From Palsa-744 sp963813035 (lineage in GTDB: Bacteria > Actinomycetota > Thermoleophilia > Solirubrobacterales > Solirubrobacteraceae), in contig CAWEXJ010000002.1 of NCBI GenBank assembly GCA_963813035.1, positions 1,116,001-1,180,000 of the forward strand: a DNA stretch of 64,000 bases, read 5' to 3'. Below are positions 26,951-34,286 of the stretch, piece by piece. A program made the position numbers and the translations under genes. The notes beneath the pieces were generated by a model that saw only the letters and a program-made list of their open reading frames with translations, did not search any database and was not told the origin of the DNA. Positions within the stretch are counted from its first letter, which is position 1. Each line of letters begins with the position of its first letter.

Positions 26951-27874
26951 TCAGGTGATAAAGCGGTGGATAGCCTCGTTGGCGTGGTCTTGGAATGACG
27001 GGTTGGCCAGGTCGGGAAATATGTCTGCTTGGTCGACCACTGGCCCCTTGAGGACTTCACCCCTGCTGGCGTAGAACACGCCGCTGGACAGGGTCGGGTC
27101 GGTGAGGCCGTCGACCAGTCGCTTCGCGCCCACGTCAAGCTTGTGGGCGATGCCGAGGCGGGGCATGACGTACTTGGCCGCTATGCGCAGAGGCAAAGCA
27201 AGGTCATTGGGTGCTTGGGTGCCGGTGGTGTTGCCGGGGCTCACGGAGATGAATCGGCGGTCGGGGTAGTGGCGGGCCAGGTAGGCCATCCATAGGATGC
27301 CGATCAGCTTGGCCTGCCCGTAGGCCAAATTGATGTCAGGTTTGCCGCCGGCGAAATAGCTGCCGTCAATGACAGTGGCGAGCTCGTCGGCAGAGTTTGA
27401 GTCGAACGACGGCCGCTTGAACCCCATTCTCGGGATTCCCCTGGCTGCCTCGCTCCCGGCGAAGACCGCCACCTCGCCGAGCCGGTCCTCGGCCAGCAGC
27501 GTCTCGAGGAGGACAACGTGGCCCAGAACGTTCTGCGCGAACATGTAGGTCGCCCCGTCGGCGGTCAACTTTATTGGGGTCTTGCCGCCCATTCCGCCGG
27601 CGTTCATGACCACCGCGTCGAGCGATCCGTCAATGTCCGCCAGGCCGGCGCGGACCGAGCCCGGTTCGGCGACGTCCATGAGAACGATGTCGAAGATGGA
27701 CCGGCCGGTTTCCGCTTCGAGATCGGCCTTTGCCGCTGTCGCCCGGTCTTGGTTGCGGCACGCCAGGTAGATGCGGGCGGTCTCGGGACGTGATGCCAGT
27801 TGCCTGGCTATGTCCTTGCCGATCCCGACGTTGGCGCCGGTGATCAGCACGGTCTTTTCCGCGGTGGTTTGCAT
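26951..27874 (-). CDS. Short-chain dehydrogenase/reductase
   Basis: A 307-residue classical-extended SDR that would reduce or oxidise a carbonyl/alcohol with NAD(P)H. It has TGANVGIG (residues 12-19) for dinucleotide binding, NAGG (91-94), Ser141 in VFAGSEA and Tyr185-x-x-x-Lys189 in AYGQAKLIG. The ~30-residue longer central segment (GIPRMGFKRPSFDSNSADEL) resembles the retinol-dehydrogenase/protochlorophyllide-reductase-like subgroup. It lies 71 bp after the next SDR gene on the same strand, so the two probably form one transcript controlled by the divergent TetR gene. Substrate unknown. Confidence 0.88.
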   Translation of the reverse strand: MQTTAEKTVLITGANVGIGKDIARQLASRPETARIYLACRNQDRATAAKADLEAETGRSIFDIVLMDVAEPGSVRAGLADIDGSLDAVVMNAGGMGGKTPIKLTADGATYMFAQNVLGHVVLLETLLAEDRLGEVAVFAGSEAARGIPRMGFKRPSFDSNSADELATVIDGSYFAGGKPDINLAYGQAKLIGILWMAYLARHYPDRRFISVSPGNTTGTQAPNDLALPLRIAAKYVMPRLGIAHKLDVGAKRLVDGLTDPTLSSGVFYASRGEVLKGPVVDQADIFPDLANPSFQDHANEAIHRFIT

Positions 27875-27945
27875 TTGAGTGATTCACTCCTTAGGTACAG
27901 GCATGGTCATTGGTGGCCCGGGGTGGGGCGGTGTCGACTTTGCTC

Positions 27946-28674
27946 TCAGACGGCGAGGCGGCCGCCGTCGACGGGGATGATCGCCCCGTTGATGTAGCCG
28001 GCAGCCGGGGTCGCAAGGAACGTGATGACGTCGGACAGCTCGTGGACGTCGGCGACGCGGCCGAGAGGAATCGTCTTGGCGAACTCTTCGGCCATTGCCA
28101 ATTTGGGCTCCAACGACGGAGTCATCGTCGGACCGGGAGCGACCGCGTTGACTCGGACGTTCTGCGGCCCGAATTCGGCAGCCCAAGCCTTGGTGAGCAG
28201 CTCGATGGCCGCACGCGACGCGCCGTAGGCACCCAAGCCTGGCTGGCCGTAGCTCGCGACCATGGTTGAGACGTTGATGATCGACCCACCGCCGCGCGCG
28301 GCGATCTTCGGGGCGAGCGCGGCGACCAGGAAGAACGGCGCCTTGACGTTGATCTGGAACAGCCCGTCGAATGCCGCCTCGTCGGTGTCAACCGTCGGGC
28401 CCATCGCCGCAACGCCTGCGAGGTTGACGAGGACATCAATCTCGCCTGCTGCTTCGGCGACCCGCGCCACCTCGGACATCTCCAAGAAATCAGCGGCGAT
28501 GAACTGCGCGTCGTGCCCCCTCGCCCGGATCTCCTCCACCGTGCTCGCGCCGCGGGTCTCGTCGCGGCCGGTGATGATCACCGACGCGGCCTTCTCGGCC
28601 ATCGCCAGTGCGGTGGCGGAACCCATCCCGGATGTGCCGCCGGTGATAAGGGCGGTCTTGCCTTGGAGTGACAT
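27946..28674 (-). CDS. SDR family oxidoreductase (catalytic Lys replaced by Arg)
   Basis: A 242-residue classical SDR: TGGTSGMG (residues 11-18), NLAG in place of NNAG (84-87), Ser136 in INVSTM, Tyr150 in AYGASRAAI. The YxxxK motif reads YGASR, with Arg at the catalytic Lys position (154). The C-terminal PVDGGRLAV ending is typical. The ATG at 28674 follows GGGGAGA at a good distance; the 20-codon upstream extension runs through the TetR operator and is rejected. First gene of the minus-strand SDR pair and probable direct target of the TetR regulator. Confidence 0.88.
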   Translation of the reverse strand: MSLQGKTALITGGTSGMGSATALAMAEKAASVIITGRDETRGASTVEEIRARGHDAQFIAADFLEMSEVARVAEAAGEIDVLVNLAGVAAMGPTVDTDEAAFDGLFQINVKAPFFLVAALAPKIAARGGGSIINVSTMVASYGQPGLGAYGASRAAIELLTKAWAAEFGPQNVRVNAVAPGPTMTPSLEPKLAMAEEFAKTIPLGRVADVHELSDVITFLATPAAGYINGAIIPVDGGRLAV

Positions 28675-28713
28675 GTATCGCGTTCTCCCCTTTGAGTGGT
28701 TGTCGCGATCCTT

Positions 28714-28736
28714 GAAATGGATCGTACGTTCCACTC
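28714..28736 (+). promoter_or_regulatory. TetR operator 1
   Basis: Imperfect palindrome GAAATGGAtcGTACgtTCCACTC centred on GTAC, in the 110-bp divergent region between the SDR and TetR genes. Its half sites match those of the second operator 7 bp away. Confidence 0.6.
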
Positions 28737-28742
28737 TAGCGC

Positions 28743-28766
28743 AGAATGGATGGCGCGTTCCATTCT
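28743..28766 (+). promoter_or_regulatory. TetR operator 2
   Basis: Perfect inverted repeat AGAATGGA-N8-TCCATTCT centred on GCGC, 19 bp before the TetR ATG. Same half-site spelling as operator 1, so one regulator probably binds both and represses both directions. Confidence 0.7.
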
Positions 28767-28784
28767 GTTGGTAGAATCTGCGGG

Positions 28785-29405
28785 ATGAACACCACTAGCC
28801 CCTCCTCTCGCCCGTTGACGCGCAAGGGTCAGGAAACCCGTCAGCGGGTCGTCGACGCGGCGGCCGATTTGATCTTCCGGCAGGGCGTCGCGCACACGAC
28901 GATCGAGGACGTACGCGCGGCGGCGGACGTCTCAAGCTCCCAGCTCTACCACTACTTCGAGGACAAGACGGCTTTAGTCTGGGCCGTGGTCGACCACCAG
29001 GCCGACACAATGGTGGGCGGGCAGGAGATGTTCGACTTCAGCACGCTGGATGGCCTGCGAGCGTGGCGTGACTTCGTGATCGCGGCCCAGCGCGAGCACC
29101 ACTGCATCGGCGGCTGCCCAATCGGCTCTCTGGGAGGCGAGCTGGCCGAGGCCGATCCCGACGCAAGAGCCCACGTCGTCGAGGGCTTCAAACGATGGGA
29201 AGCCACGATCCAGAGCGGTCTACGCGAGATGCATGCACGAGGCGAGCTCAAGCCTGACACCGACCCCGACACCCTCGCCCTTGCGCTGCTCGCCGCCCTG
29301 CAGGGCGGCCTGCTCCTCACGAAGATCAAACGCGACACCAAGCCACTAGAGGCCGCGCTTGACGCGATGCTCGACCTCATCGCTCGACTCGGAGGCAACC
29401 GCTAA
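28785..29405 (+). CDS. TetR/AcrR family transcriptional regulator
   Basis: A 206-residue repressor. The N-terminal HTH is clear: TRQRVVDAAADLIFRQGVAHTTIEDVRAAADVSSSQLYHYFEDK is read as helix-turn-helix with the VSSSQLYHYF recognition helix. The C-terminal ligand domain includes a Cys pair (HHCIGGCPIGSLGGEL) typical of the TetR_C subgroup with 'GCPIG'. The ATG at 28785 is chosen because the longer frame would begin inside operator 2. Likely autoregulated and controlling the divergent SDR genes, with release by an electrophile or quinone-like ligand (inference from the subgroup). Confidence 0.9.
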   Translation: MNTTSPSSRPLTRKGQETRQRVVDAAADLIFRQGVAHTTIEDVRAAADVSSSQLYHYFEDKTALVWAVVDHQADTMVGGQEMFDFSTLDGLRAWRDFVIAAQREHHCIGGCPIGSLGGELAEADPDARAHVVEGFKRWEATIQSGLREMHARGELKPDTDPDTLALALLAALQGGLLLTKIKRDTKPLEAALDAMLDLIARLGGNR

Positions 29406-29449
29406 GCCCGCGCGGGAGCGCCGCCACTGCCGCTCACCCGCCGAGTCGC

Positions 29450-29566
29450 CCCAAAACCCTCATCGACGATCTCGACGGGGCGCTGGGCGAGCTCGCTCGC
29501 TCGCTCAAACGTTCAGGCCGGATAGTGCTCGGCGTCGGCGATCCGCAGGCAATGGAAGGTATGTGA
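29450..29566 (+). pseudogene. Remnant of a class I SAM methyltransferase
   Basis: A 38-codon stretch without start reads TLIDDLDGALGELARSLKRS then GRIVLGVGDPQAMEGM and stops. This matches the post-motif-II segment of class I methyltransferases ('...L.E..RVL.PGGR.VLG.GDP..M..M'). The rest of the ~320-bp gap (29406-29721) shows nothing recognisable. Confidence 0.45.
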
Positions 29567-29721
29567 GCAACGCCGCGTGGGCGCTGGGCGCGTCAGTTCG
29601 CACTTGCTTGTGGCGGCCCTCCCGGAGTAGTGACAGCGCGCGATGGCGGGCCCGGCCGGCCGCCAGTAGTCGCGCGGTGCTCTTAGCCTGAGACCTTCAC
29701 TGCTGGCCTCGCGGTAGATGA

Positions 29722-30243
29722 TCATTCATGCCCTCGCTCGGTGTCACGGGTTGCTTGTCGTGCGACAGGCCTGCCGGGGATGTAGCGCGGACGGATCGTG
29801 GGGTCGAGCAGATCTATCAGTGCCTGCATCTCGGCGCACAGCGTGGTGAAGCGATCCTTGCCGAGTGCGTCGCTCCAGCTTGCCTCGATCTGCGCGATCA
29901 GACGTCGTCCCTCGTTCATCGCGTGCCATCCGCTGTCTGTGAGGCAGACCAGCTTTGCGCGCCCGTCCCGAGGATCGGGCCGGCGTTCGACGTAGCCAAG
30001 CTGCTCGAGGCTGTCGACGAGCTCGGCCATTGCCGACAGGGACATGTCCGCCCACCCGGCGAGGTCTGTCAGGCGGCTGCCATCGGCCTTGATCACCCCA
30101 AATACCTGAAGGTGAGCCGGGCGGATGCCCTCGACTCCAGGGGAGTCCTCGCCGCGCTCAGCCAGCTGGCTTCGGAACAGCCGCAGCAGGTTGCCGAGCA
30201 GTTGCCCAACGGGGAGCCGCTCGACCGGAGGTTGTGCGGGCAT
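29722..30243 (-). CDS. MarR family transcriptional regulator
   Basis: A 173-residue winged-helix regulator. Features: dimerisation helix (GQLLGNLLRLFRSQLAERG), recognition helix region (GSRLTDLAGWADMSLSAMAE), wing RRPDPRDGRAKLVCLTDSG with the conserved D-x-R-DGR, then the C-terminal dimerisation helix. Divergent from the cupin gene, with a 60-bp gap containing an inverted repeat, so it probably controls that gene and itself. Ligand unknown. Confidence 0.9.
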   Translation of the reverse strand: MPAQPPVERLPVGQLLGNLLRLFRSQLAERGEDSPGVEGIRPAHLQVFGVIKADGSRLTDLAGWADMSLSAMAELVDSLEQLGYVERRPDPRDGRAKLVCLTDSGWHAMNEGRRLIAQIEASWSDALGKDRFTTLCAEMQALIDLLDPTIRPRYIPGRPVARQATRDTERGHE

Positions 30244-30253
30244 CGTGCGAATG

Positions 30254-30283
30254 CTACGGTACCAGGAGCTTCGGTATCCGTAG
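30254..30283 (+). promoter_or_regulatory. Inverted repeat between MarR and cupin genes
   Basis: CTACGG...CCGTAG arms separated by 18 bp, with inner partial symmetry (TACC / GGTA). It lies 11 bp upstream of the MarR start and 20 bp upstream of the cupin start; candidate MarR operator. Confidence 0.45.
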
Positions 30284-30302
30284 TATTATCGTTTGGGGGG
30301 CA

Positions 30303-30833
30303 ATGGCACGGCAAGGGCAGCAGATCTCAAATCCCCGCACGGGACAGGTGATGACCTTCGTCGACATGAGCGAGGACCTGTTGCGGATCGACACGGTCAA
30401 CCCCGTCACGGACGAGCGCGAGCCGTTGCACGTTCATCCTCGTCAGGAGAGCGGCATGGAGCTGATCTCGGGCTCGCTCGTCTTCGAGGTCGACGGTGTC
30501 CAGCGGAAAATGGCGCCCGGCGACTCCATCTCGGTCCCGGCCAACGTTCCGCACAGGTTTTGGAACGACGGCGAGGAGGACGCGCACTCGATCGGCTACT
30601 TCCGTCCGGCGCTTGCAACCGCCGAGTTCTTCGAAACGCTATTTGCTTTGGCCGCCACCGACAGGCTGGATGCGAAGGGGATGCCTCGTCTGCTGCAGCT
30701 CGCGGTGATGGTCCCGGAGTTCGAGAGGGAGATACGGCCTCTCAGTCCGCCCTGGCCGCTCCTGCGGGCCGCTGCCCTTCTCCTCGGCCCGCTCGCGCGG
30801 GTGCGTGGCTACCGGGCTCGGCTCCCTGCCTAG
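30303..30833 (+). CDS. Cupin domain protein
   Basis: A 176-residue single-domain cupin. Motif 1 is seen as REPLHVHPRQESGMELISGSL: the His-x-His and Glu ligand set. Motif 2 is PGDSISVPANVPHRFWNDGE with the final His. A metal site is therefore likely intact. The C-terminal helical tail (~115-176) is Pro/Arg-rich. The ATG at 30303 has a G-rich Shine-Dalgarno directly upstream; the longer frame reads through the operator. Probably a metal-dependent enzyme or small-molecule-binding protein controlled by the divergent MarR regulator. Reaction unknown. Confidence 0.82.
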   Translation: MARQGQQISNPRTGQVMTFVDMSEDLLRIDTVNPVTDEREPLHVHPRQESGMELISGSLVFEVDGVQRKMAPGDSISVPANVPHRFWNDGEEDAHSIGYFRPALATAEFFETLFALAATDRLDAKGMPRLLQLAVMVPEFEREIRPLSPPWPLLRAAALLLGPLARVRGYRARLPA

Positions 30834-30963
30834 TTCGTGTCCATGTCGATCGCGGCCCCGGAGGTGTTTGGGGTAACGCTGATGGCGGCTGCGGATGCAG
30901 CCCGGGGCGTGTGTTCAAAACCCGCCCACATCTGGTGTCCACCCCCAGACACGAAACACGGGT

Positions 30964-32127
30964 TCACGCGCTGCGGTACGGCCGAAAGAACTCACGCAGC
31001 TCGGTCGCGTAGAGCTCTGGGTCTTCGACCGGCGCGAAGTGCCCGCCGCGTTCGGGGCGGCTGACCCGCGCGAGGTCGGTGGTGGTGCGCGCAAGCCACG
31101 CGTCCGGCGCCGGCGGCTCGATATCGGCCGGGAAGAGCGTGTAGCCGGTGGGCACGGTGATGGTCCGGGAGAGCTCCGTGTCGGGTATGGCGGCGTTTGC
31201 CTTGTACATGCGCATCGAGGAGCCGATCGTGCCGGTGAGCCAGTAGATGGTGAGGTTGGTGAGGACTGCGTCGCGATCGATCAGGCTCGTTCCGTCGGGC
31301 CCGCAATCACTCCAGGCGCGTAGCTTCTCGACAATCCAGGCGGCGAGGCCGGCCGGCGAGTCGGTGAGGCCAACCGCGGCAGTCTGCGGCTTGGTTGATT
31401 GCAATGCCCCGTACGCCCCCTCCTCGTGCTCCCATCGATCGAGTCGCCCCAGCCAGACCTGCTCCTCTTCGGTGACGGCCGACCGGTCGACGCTGGTTGT
31501 GAAGACGGCGTCCGTCAGGTGCACCGCGTCGATCCGCTCTGGGTAGTCGAGGGCCAGCCAGCAGACGACATCGCTGCCGATATCGCCTCCGGCAGCCGCG
31601 AAGCGCGAATAGCCGAGCCGGTCCATCAGCTGCGCCCAGAGCCCCGCCACCGCGATCGTGTCGAGCGTCTGCGGCGGCCGGTCGGAGTAGCCGAATCCGG
31701 GCATGTCGGGCACAACGACGTCAAAGGCATCTTCCGGGTCACCGCCGTGCGCACCCGGGTCCACCAGTAGCGACACTACTTCCGAGTAACGCCAGAACGA
31801 GTCGGGCCAGCCGTGCGCCAGTAGGAGTGGCATCGCAGGCGGAGAATCCGCGCTGGCGCGGGCGTGAATGAAGTGGACGCCGAGGCCGTCGATTGCGGTG
31901 CGGAACCGGGGCAACCGGTTCAGGCGCTCCTCCTCCGCTCGCCAGTCAAAGCCGTCGGCCCAGTATGCGACGAGCTTGCGCAGGTCATCGACGTCGATGC
32001 CGGCCGACCACCCGGCGCCCGCGGGCGCATCCGGCCACTCCGTCGCCAGGAGCCGTCGCCGCAGATCCTCGAGGACGGCCGAATCGGCGCGCGGCGCAAA
32101 TGGAATGACGGCGTCTGGATCAGCCAT
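30964..32127 (-). CDS. Epoxide hydrolase (alpha/beta hydrolase, EHN-type)
   Basis: A 387-residue microsomal-type epoxide hydrolase, opening epoxides to diols by an Asp-ester mechanism. The N-terminal EHN region (residues ~8-110, with LLATEWPDAPAGAGWSAGID) precedes the oxyanion motif HGWPDSF (~105-111), the nucleophile Asp182 in GGDIGSD, lid Tyr residues (GTIGSSMRMY) and the C-terminal catalytic His in RGGHFAPVEDP. ATG 32127 (MADPDAV) is preferred; the start at 32181 (GTG) would add 18 codons overlapping the divergent frame. The 3' end abuts a short non-coding gap after the cupin gene. Confidence 0.9.
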   Translation of the reverse strand: MADPDAVIPFAPRADSAVLEDLRRRLLATEWPDAPAGAGWSAGIDVDDLRKLVAYWADGFDWRAEEERLNRLPRFRTAIDGLGVHFIHARASADSPPAMPLLLAHGWPDSFWRYSEVVSLLVDPGAHGGDPEDAFDVVVPDMPGFGYSDRPPQTLDTIAVAGLWAQLMDRLGYSRFAAAGGDIGSDVVCWLALDYPERIDAVHLTDAVFTTSVDRSAVTEEEQVWLGRLDRWEHEEGAYGALQSTKPQTAAVGLTDSPAGLAAWIVEKLRAWSDCGPDGTSLIDRDAVLTNLTIYWLTGTIGSSMRMYKANAAIPDTELSRTITVPTGYTLFPADIEPPAPDAWLARTTTDLARVSRPERGGHFAPVEDPELYATELREFFRPYRSA

Positions 32128-32273
32128 TGCCCGACGATATCTACCCGCCTCGGCGCGCAGGCGAGCAAGAGCAGGGTCCACAAACCGGTCTTGGATCTGG
32201 GGAAGCCGCGGGATCGCCTGGAGCGAGACCAGCGATCAAGCCTGGCAGCTCAACATACGGGACACTGCGCGCC

Positions 32274-33185
32274 GTGTTCATAGTTGCGGCAGTGGTGATC
32301 GCGGCGACGGCCGCCGGGGTGGCACTCGAGCACAGGAGCGCCGGCGCGACGCGGCTGGCCGCGGCGTGCATGAACGCGATGCTCTACGTGCTGGTCCCGT
32401 TCGTCGCCTTCACGTCATTTGCGCACCTTCATCTCTCTCTGGACGCCGGGGCCGGGCTCGTACTCGCCTATGTGGGGCTGGGTCTGGCCGGCACACTTGC
32501 CTATGTCGCGGGTCGTTGGCTGCGGCTGCCCCGGCCGTCCGTCGGGGCGCTCGTGTGCGTCGTGCTGCTGGTCAACACCGGCTACCTCGGGCTGCCGATG
32601 TCGCTTGCGGTGCTCGGCAGCTCACATCTCGACCAGGCCGTCGCCTACGACCAGGTAGTGAGTGGTCCGATGGTGTTCACGGCCGGGTTCGCAGTCGGCG
32701 CGGTGTTCGGAGCGCGCCACGAGCACCTCGGGACGCGGCGCCGGGTGGCGGTGTTCACCCGCAACCCGCCGCTGATTGCCGCCCTTGCCGGCCTGCTCGT
32801 CCCGCCCGGGCTCGTCCCACACGTGCTGATCGACGTGCGGCGGATCGTCGTCGACGCCCTGCTCGTGATCGGCTTCCTGGTGGTCGGGATCTCACTCTCG
32901 GCGGAGCGCCGCGAAGACGAGGCGCCGCTGCTCGAGCGGCCCGATCGGCGGATCGGTGTTGCGCTGGTGCTGCGGTTCACCGTGAACGCGGCCCTGCTCT
33001 CTCTTGCCTCGTTCGCGGGGCTTACGATCCCGAGCGCCTACCTGCTGCAGGCGGCCATGCCCTCGGGCGTCAACGCGCTGCTGGTCGGCCACGCTTTTGG
33101 GCTCGATCAGCGGCTGATCGCGACGGCGATCGTGTGGAGCACGTCCGCCGTGTTGCTCGTCGGGGTGATCGCCACAGCGCTATAA
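32274..33185 (+). CDS. Auxin efflux carrier (AEC)/permease family transporter
   Basis: About 304 residues with roughly ten hydrophobic helices in two five-helix halves, the AEC/bile-acid-transporter-like fold. Conserved-looking spots are NTGYLGLPM in the fourth-fifth helix region and the C-terminal PSGVNALLVGHAFGLD, the usual 'P..N....A..Y' crossover segment. AEC proteins export organic acids or similar anions. The GTG at 32274 opens directly at the first membrane helix; the open frame extends to 32127 with a disordered N-terminus and might be the true start. Divergent from the epoxide hydrolase. Confidence 0.78.
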   Translation: MFIVAAVVIAATAAGVALEHRSAGATRLAAACMNAMLYVLVPFVAFTSFAHLHLSLDAGAGLVLAYVGLGLAGTLAYVAGRWLRLPRPSVGALVCVVLLVNTGYLGLPMSLAVLGSSHLDQAVAYDQVVSGPMVFTAGFAVGAVFGARHEHLGTRRRVAVFTRNPPLIAALAGLLVPPGLVPHVLIDVRRIVVDALLVIGFLVVGISLSAERREDEAPLLERPDRRIGVALVLRFTVNAALLSLASFAGLTIPSAYLLQAAMPSGVNALLVGHAFGLDQRLIATAIVWSTSAVLLVGVIATAL

Positions 33186-33263
33186 GCGGGCGCCAGAGGC
33201 GTCAGGGGTGATCCACGCCGCCGCTGGCGGCGCGCGAGCAACAGCCCCCACGCCCAGCTGCCA

Positions 33264-34286
33264 TCACGGGGTCCCAGCAGCTCGCGGTGCCGGGATCTCG
33301 TCGGGCAGGTCGCGAGTGGGGGCTGCTTGCCAGGGGAACCCCCGACGAGCGTGGCGCAGTCGGTAGTGAACGTCGCCGTGAGCGTTCATGCCGTACCAGG
33401 CGATGCCCTTCGTGACGATTGTTGTCATGTCGGGTATCCATCGGCGTGCGCGGAGCTCGTCCAGCGGTCGCGGCTGGGCGATCTCGACCTCAGCGCTGAC
33501 GTGGCCCTCGCCGTCCTCCTCAGACAGTCGCGCAAGGACGGTTCCGTCGCGGTCGCAGATCTGCGACTCGCCGATCATGCTCGTCGGCCATGGGAGCCCG
33601 GGTCCGAGGGGCGTATCGCTGACGATAGGACCGACGTGAGCGGCGTGAGCGACGGGGGCGCCCACCAGCCGGGCGACCTGCCCAGGTAGAGCTGCCTGCT
33701 GACGCTTCCACCGTGCGTGCTCGCGGGCGAACCAGCTGCCAAGCGGGCCCGGCCAGTTGGTCGGCATCGACGGCCAGCACATCCCGCCGAGCACGAGTTG
33801 AGCGCCGCCCGCGCGCACTCGGCGCGCGGTGTCGTAGCGGGCCCACTCCCACCCTGACATGAGTCCTACAGTGGCCCCCAGCGTCGCCGATCGAACGACG
33901 CCATCATCGTCGCCGCCCCGGTAATAGTTGTGCTCCCACGCCGTGGGCGTGTCCTTGTCGTGGAGGTGCGCGGCGCCGTCTGGCTCGGCAAGAACGTAGG
34001 TGCCATATGTGTGCGCGCCTCGGACCGCCAGAAAGCCGCCGCCGACGACGCACCCGAACTCCCGCGCGAGGCGCATAAGCAACTGAAAGGCAGGCCCATC
34101 GACGGGTAGCGGCGTGGTGCGGAGAACCTTCGCATATACGTTTGGCGAGGTCACGGCCTCAGGCAGCAGAATTGCGTCAGCGTGGTGCTCGCGGTGCGCG
34201 TCGCGGGCGAGGTCCTCGACCCGCCTCAGGTTGCCGTCGACGTCGCCAAGGGTCAAGGCCGGCTGGATGACCGCGAGTCGCGTCAT
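33264..34286 (-). CDS. Nitrilase/carbon-nitrogen hydrolase homologue lacking the catalytic Cys
   Basis: A 340-residue protein of the nitrilase superfamily. The catalytic Glu is in ILLPEAVTS (~residue 43) and Lys in LHDKDTP (~112), and the late PLGPGLPWPTSMIGESQICD segment matches the family. The nucleophile elbow reads GLMSGWEWAR: Ser sits where Cys is expected (family pattern 'C-G/x-W/D-x'). The codon is TCA, two changes away from a Cys codon, so a single sequencing error would not explain it. The enzyme may be inactive or altered. The ATG overlaps the upstream flavoprotein stop by 4 nt (ATGA), so they are co-translated. Confidence 0.82.
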   Translation of the reverse strand: MTRLAVIQPALTLGDVDGNLRRVEDLARDAHREHHADAILLPEAVTSPNVYAKVLRTTPLPVDGPAFQLLMRLAREFGCVVGGGFLAVRGAHTYGTYVLAEPDGAAHLHDKDTPTAWEHNYYRGGDDDGVVRSATLGATVGLMSGWEWARYDTARRVRAGGAQLVLGGMCWPSMPTNWPGPLGSWFAREHARWKRQQAALPGQVARLVGAPVAHAAHVGPIVSDTPLGPGLPWPTSMIGESQICDRDGTVLARLSEEDGEGHVSAEVEIAQPRPLDELRARRWIPDMTTIVTKGIAWYGMNAHGDVHYRLRHARRGFPWQAAPTRDLPDEIPAPRAAGTP

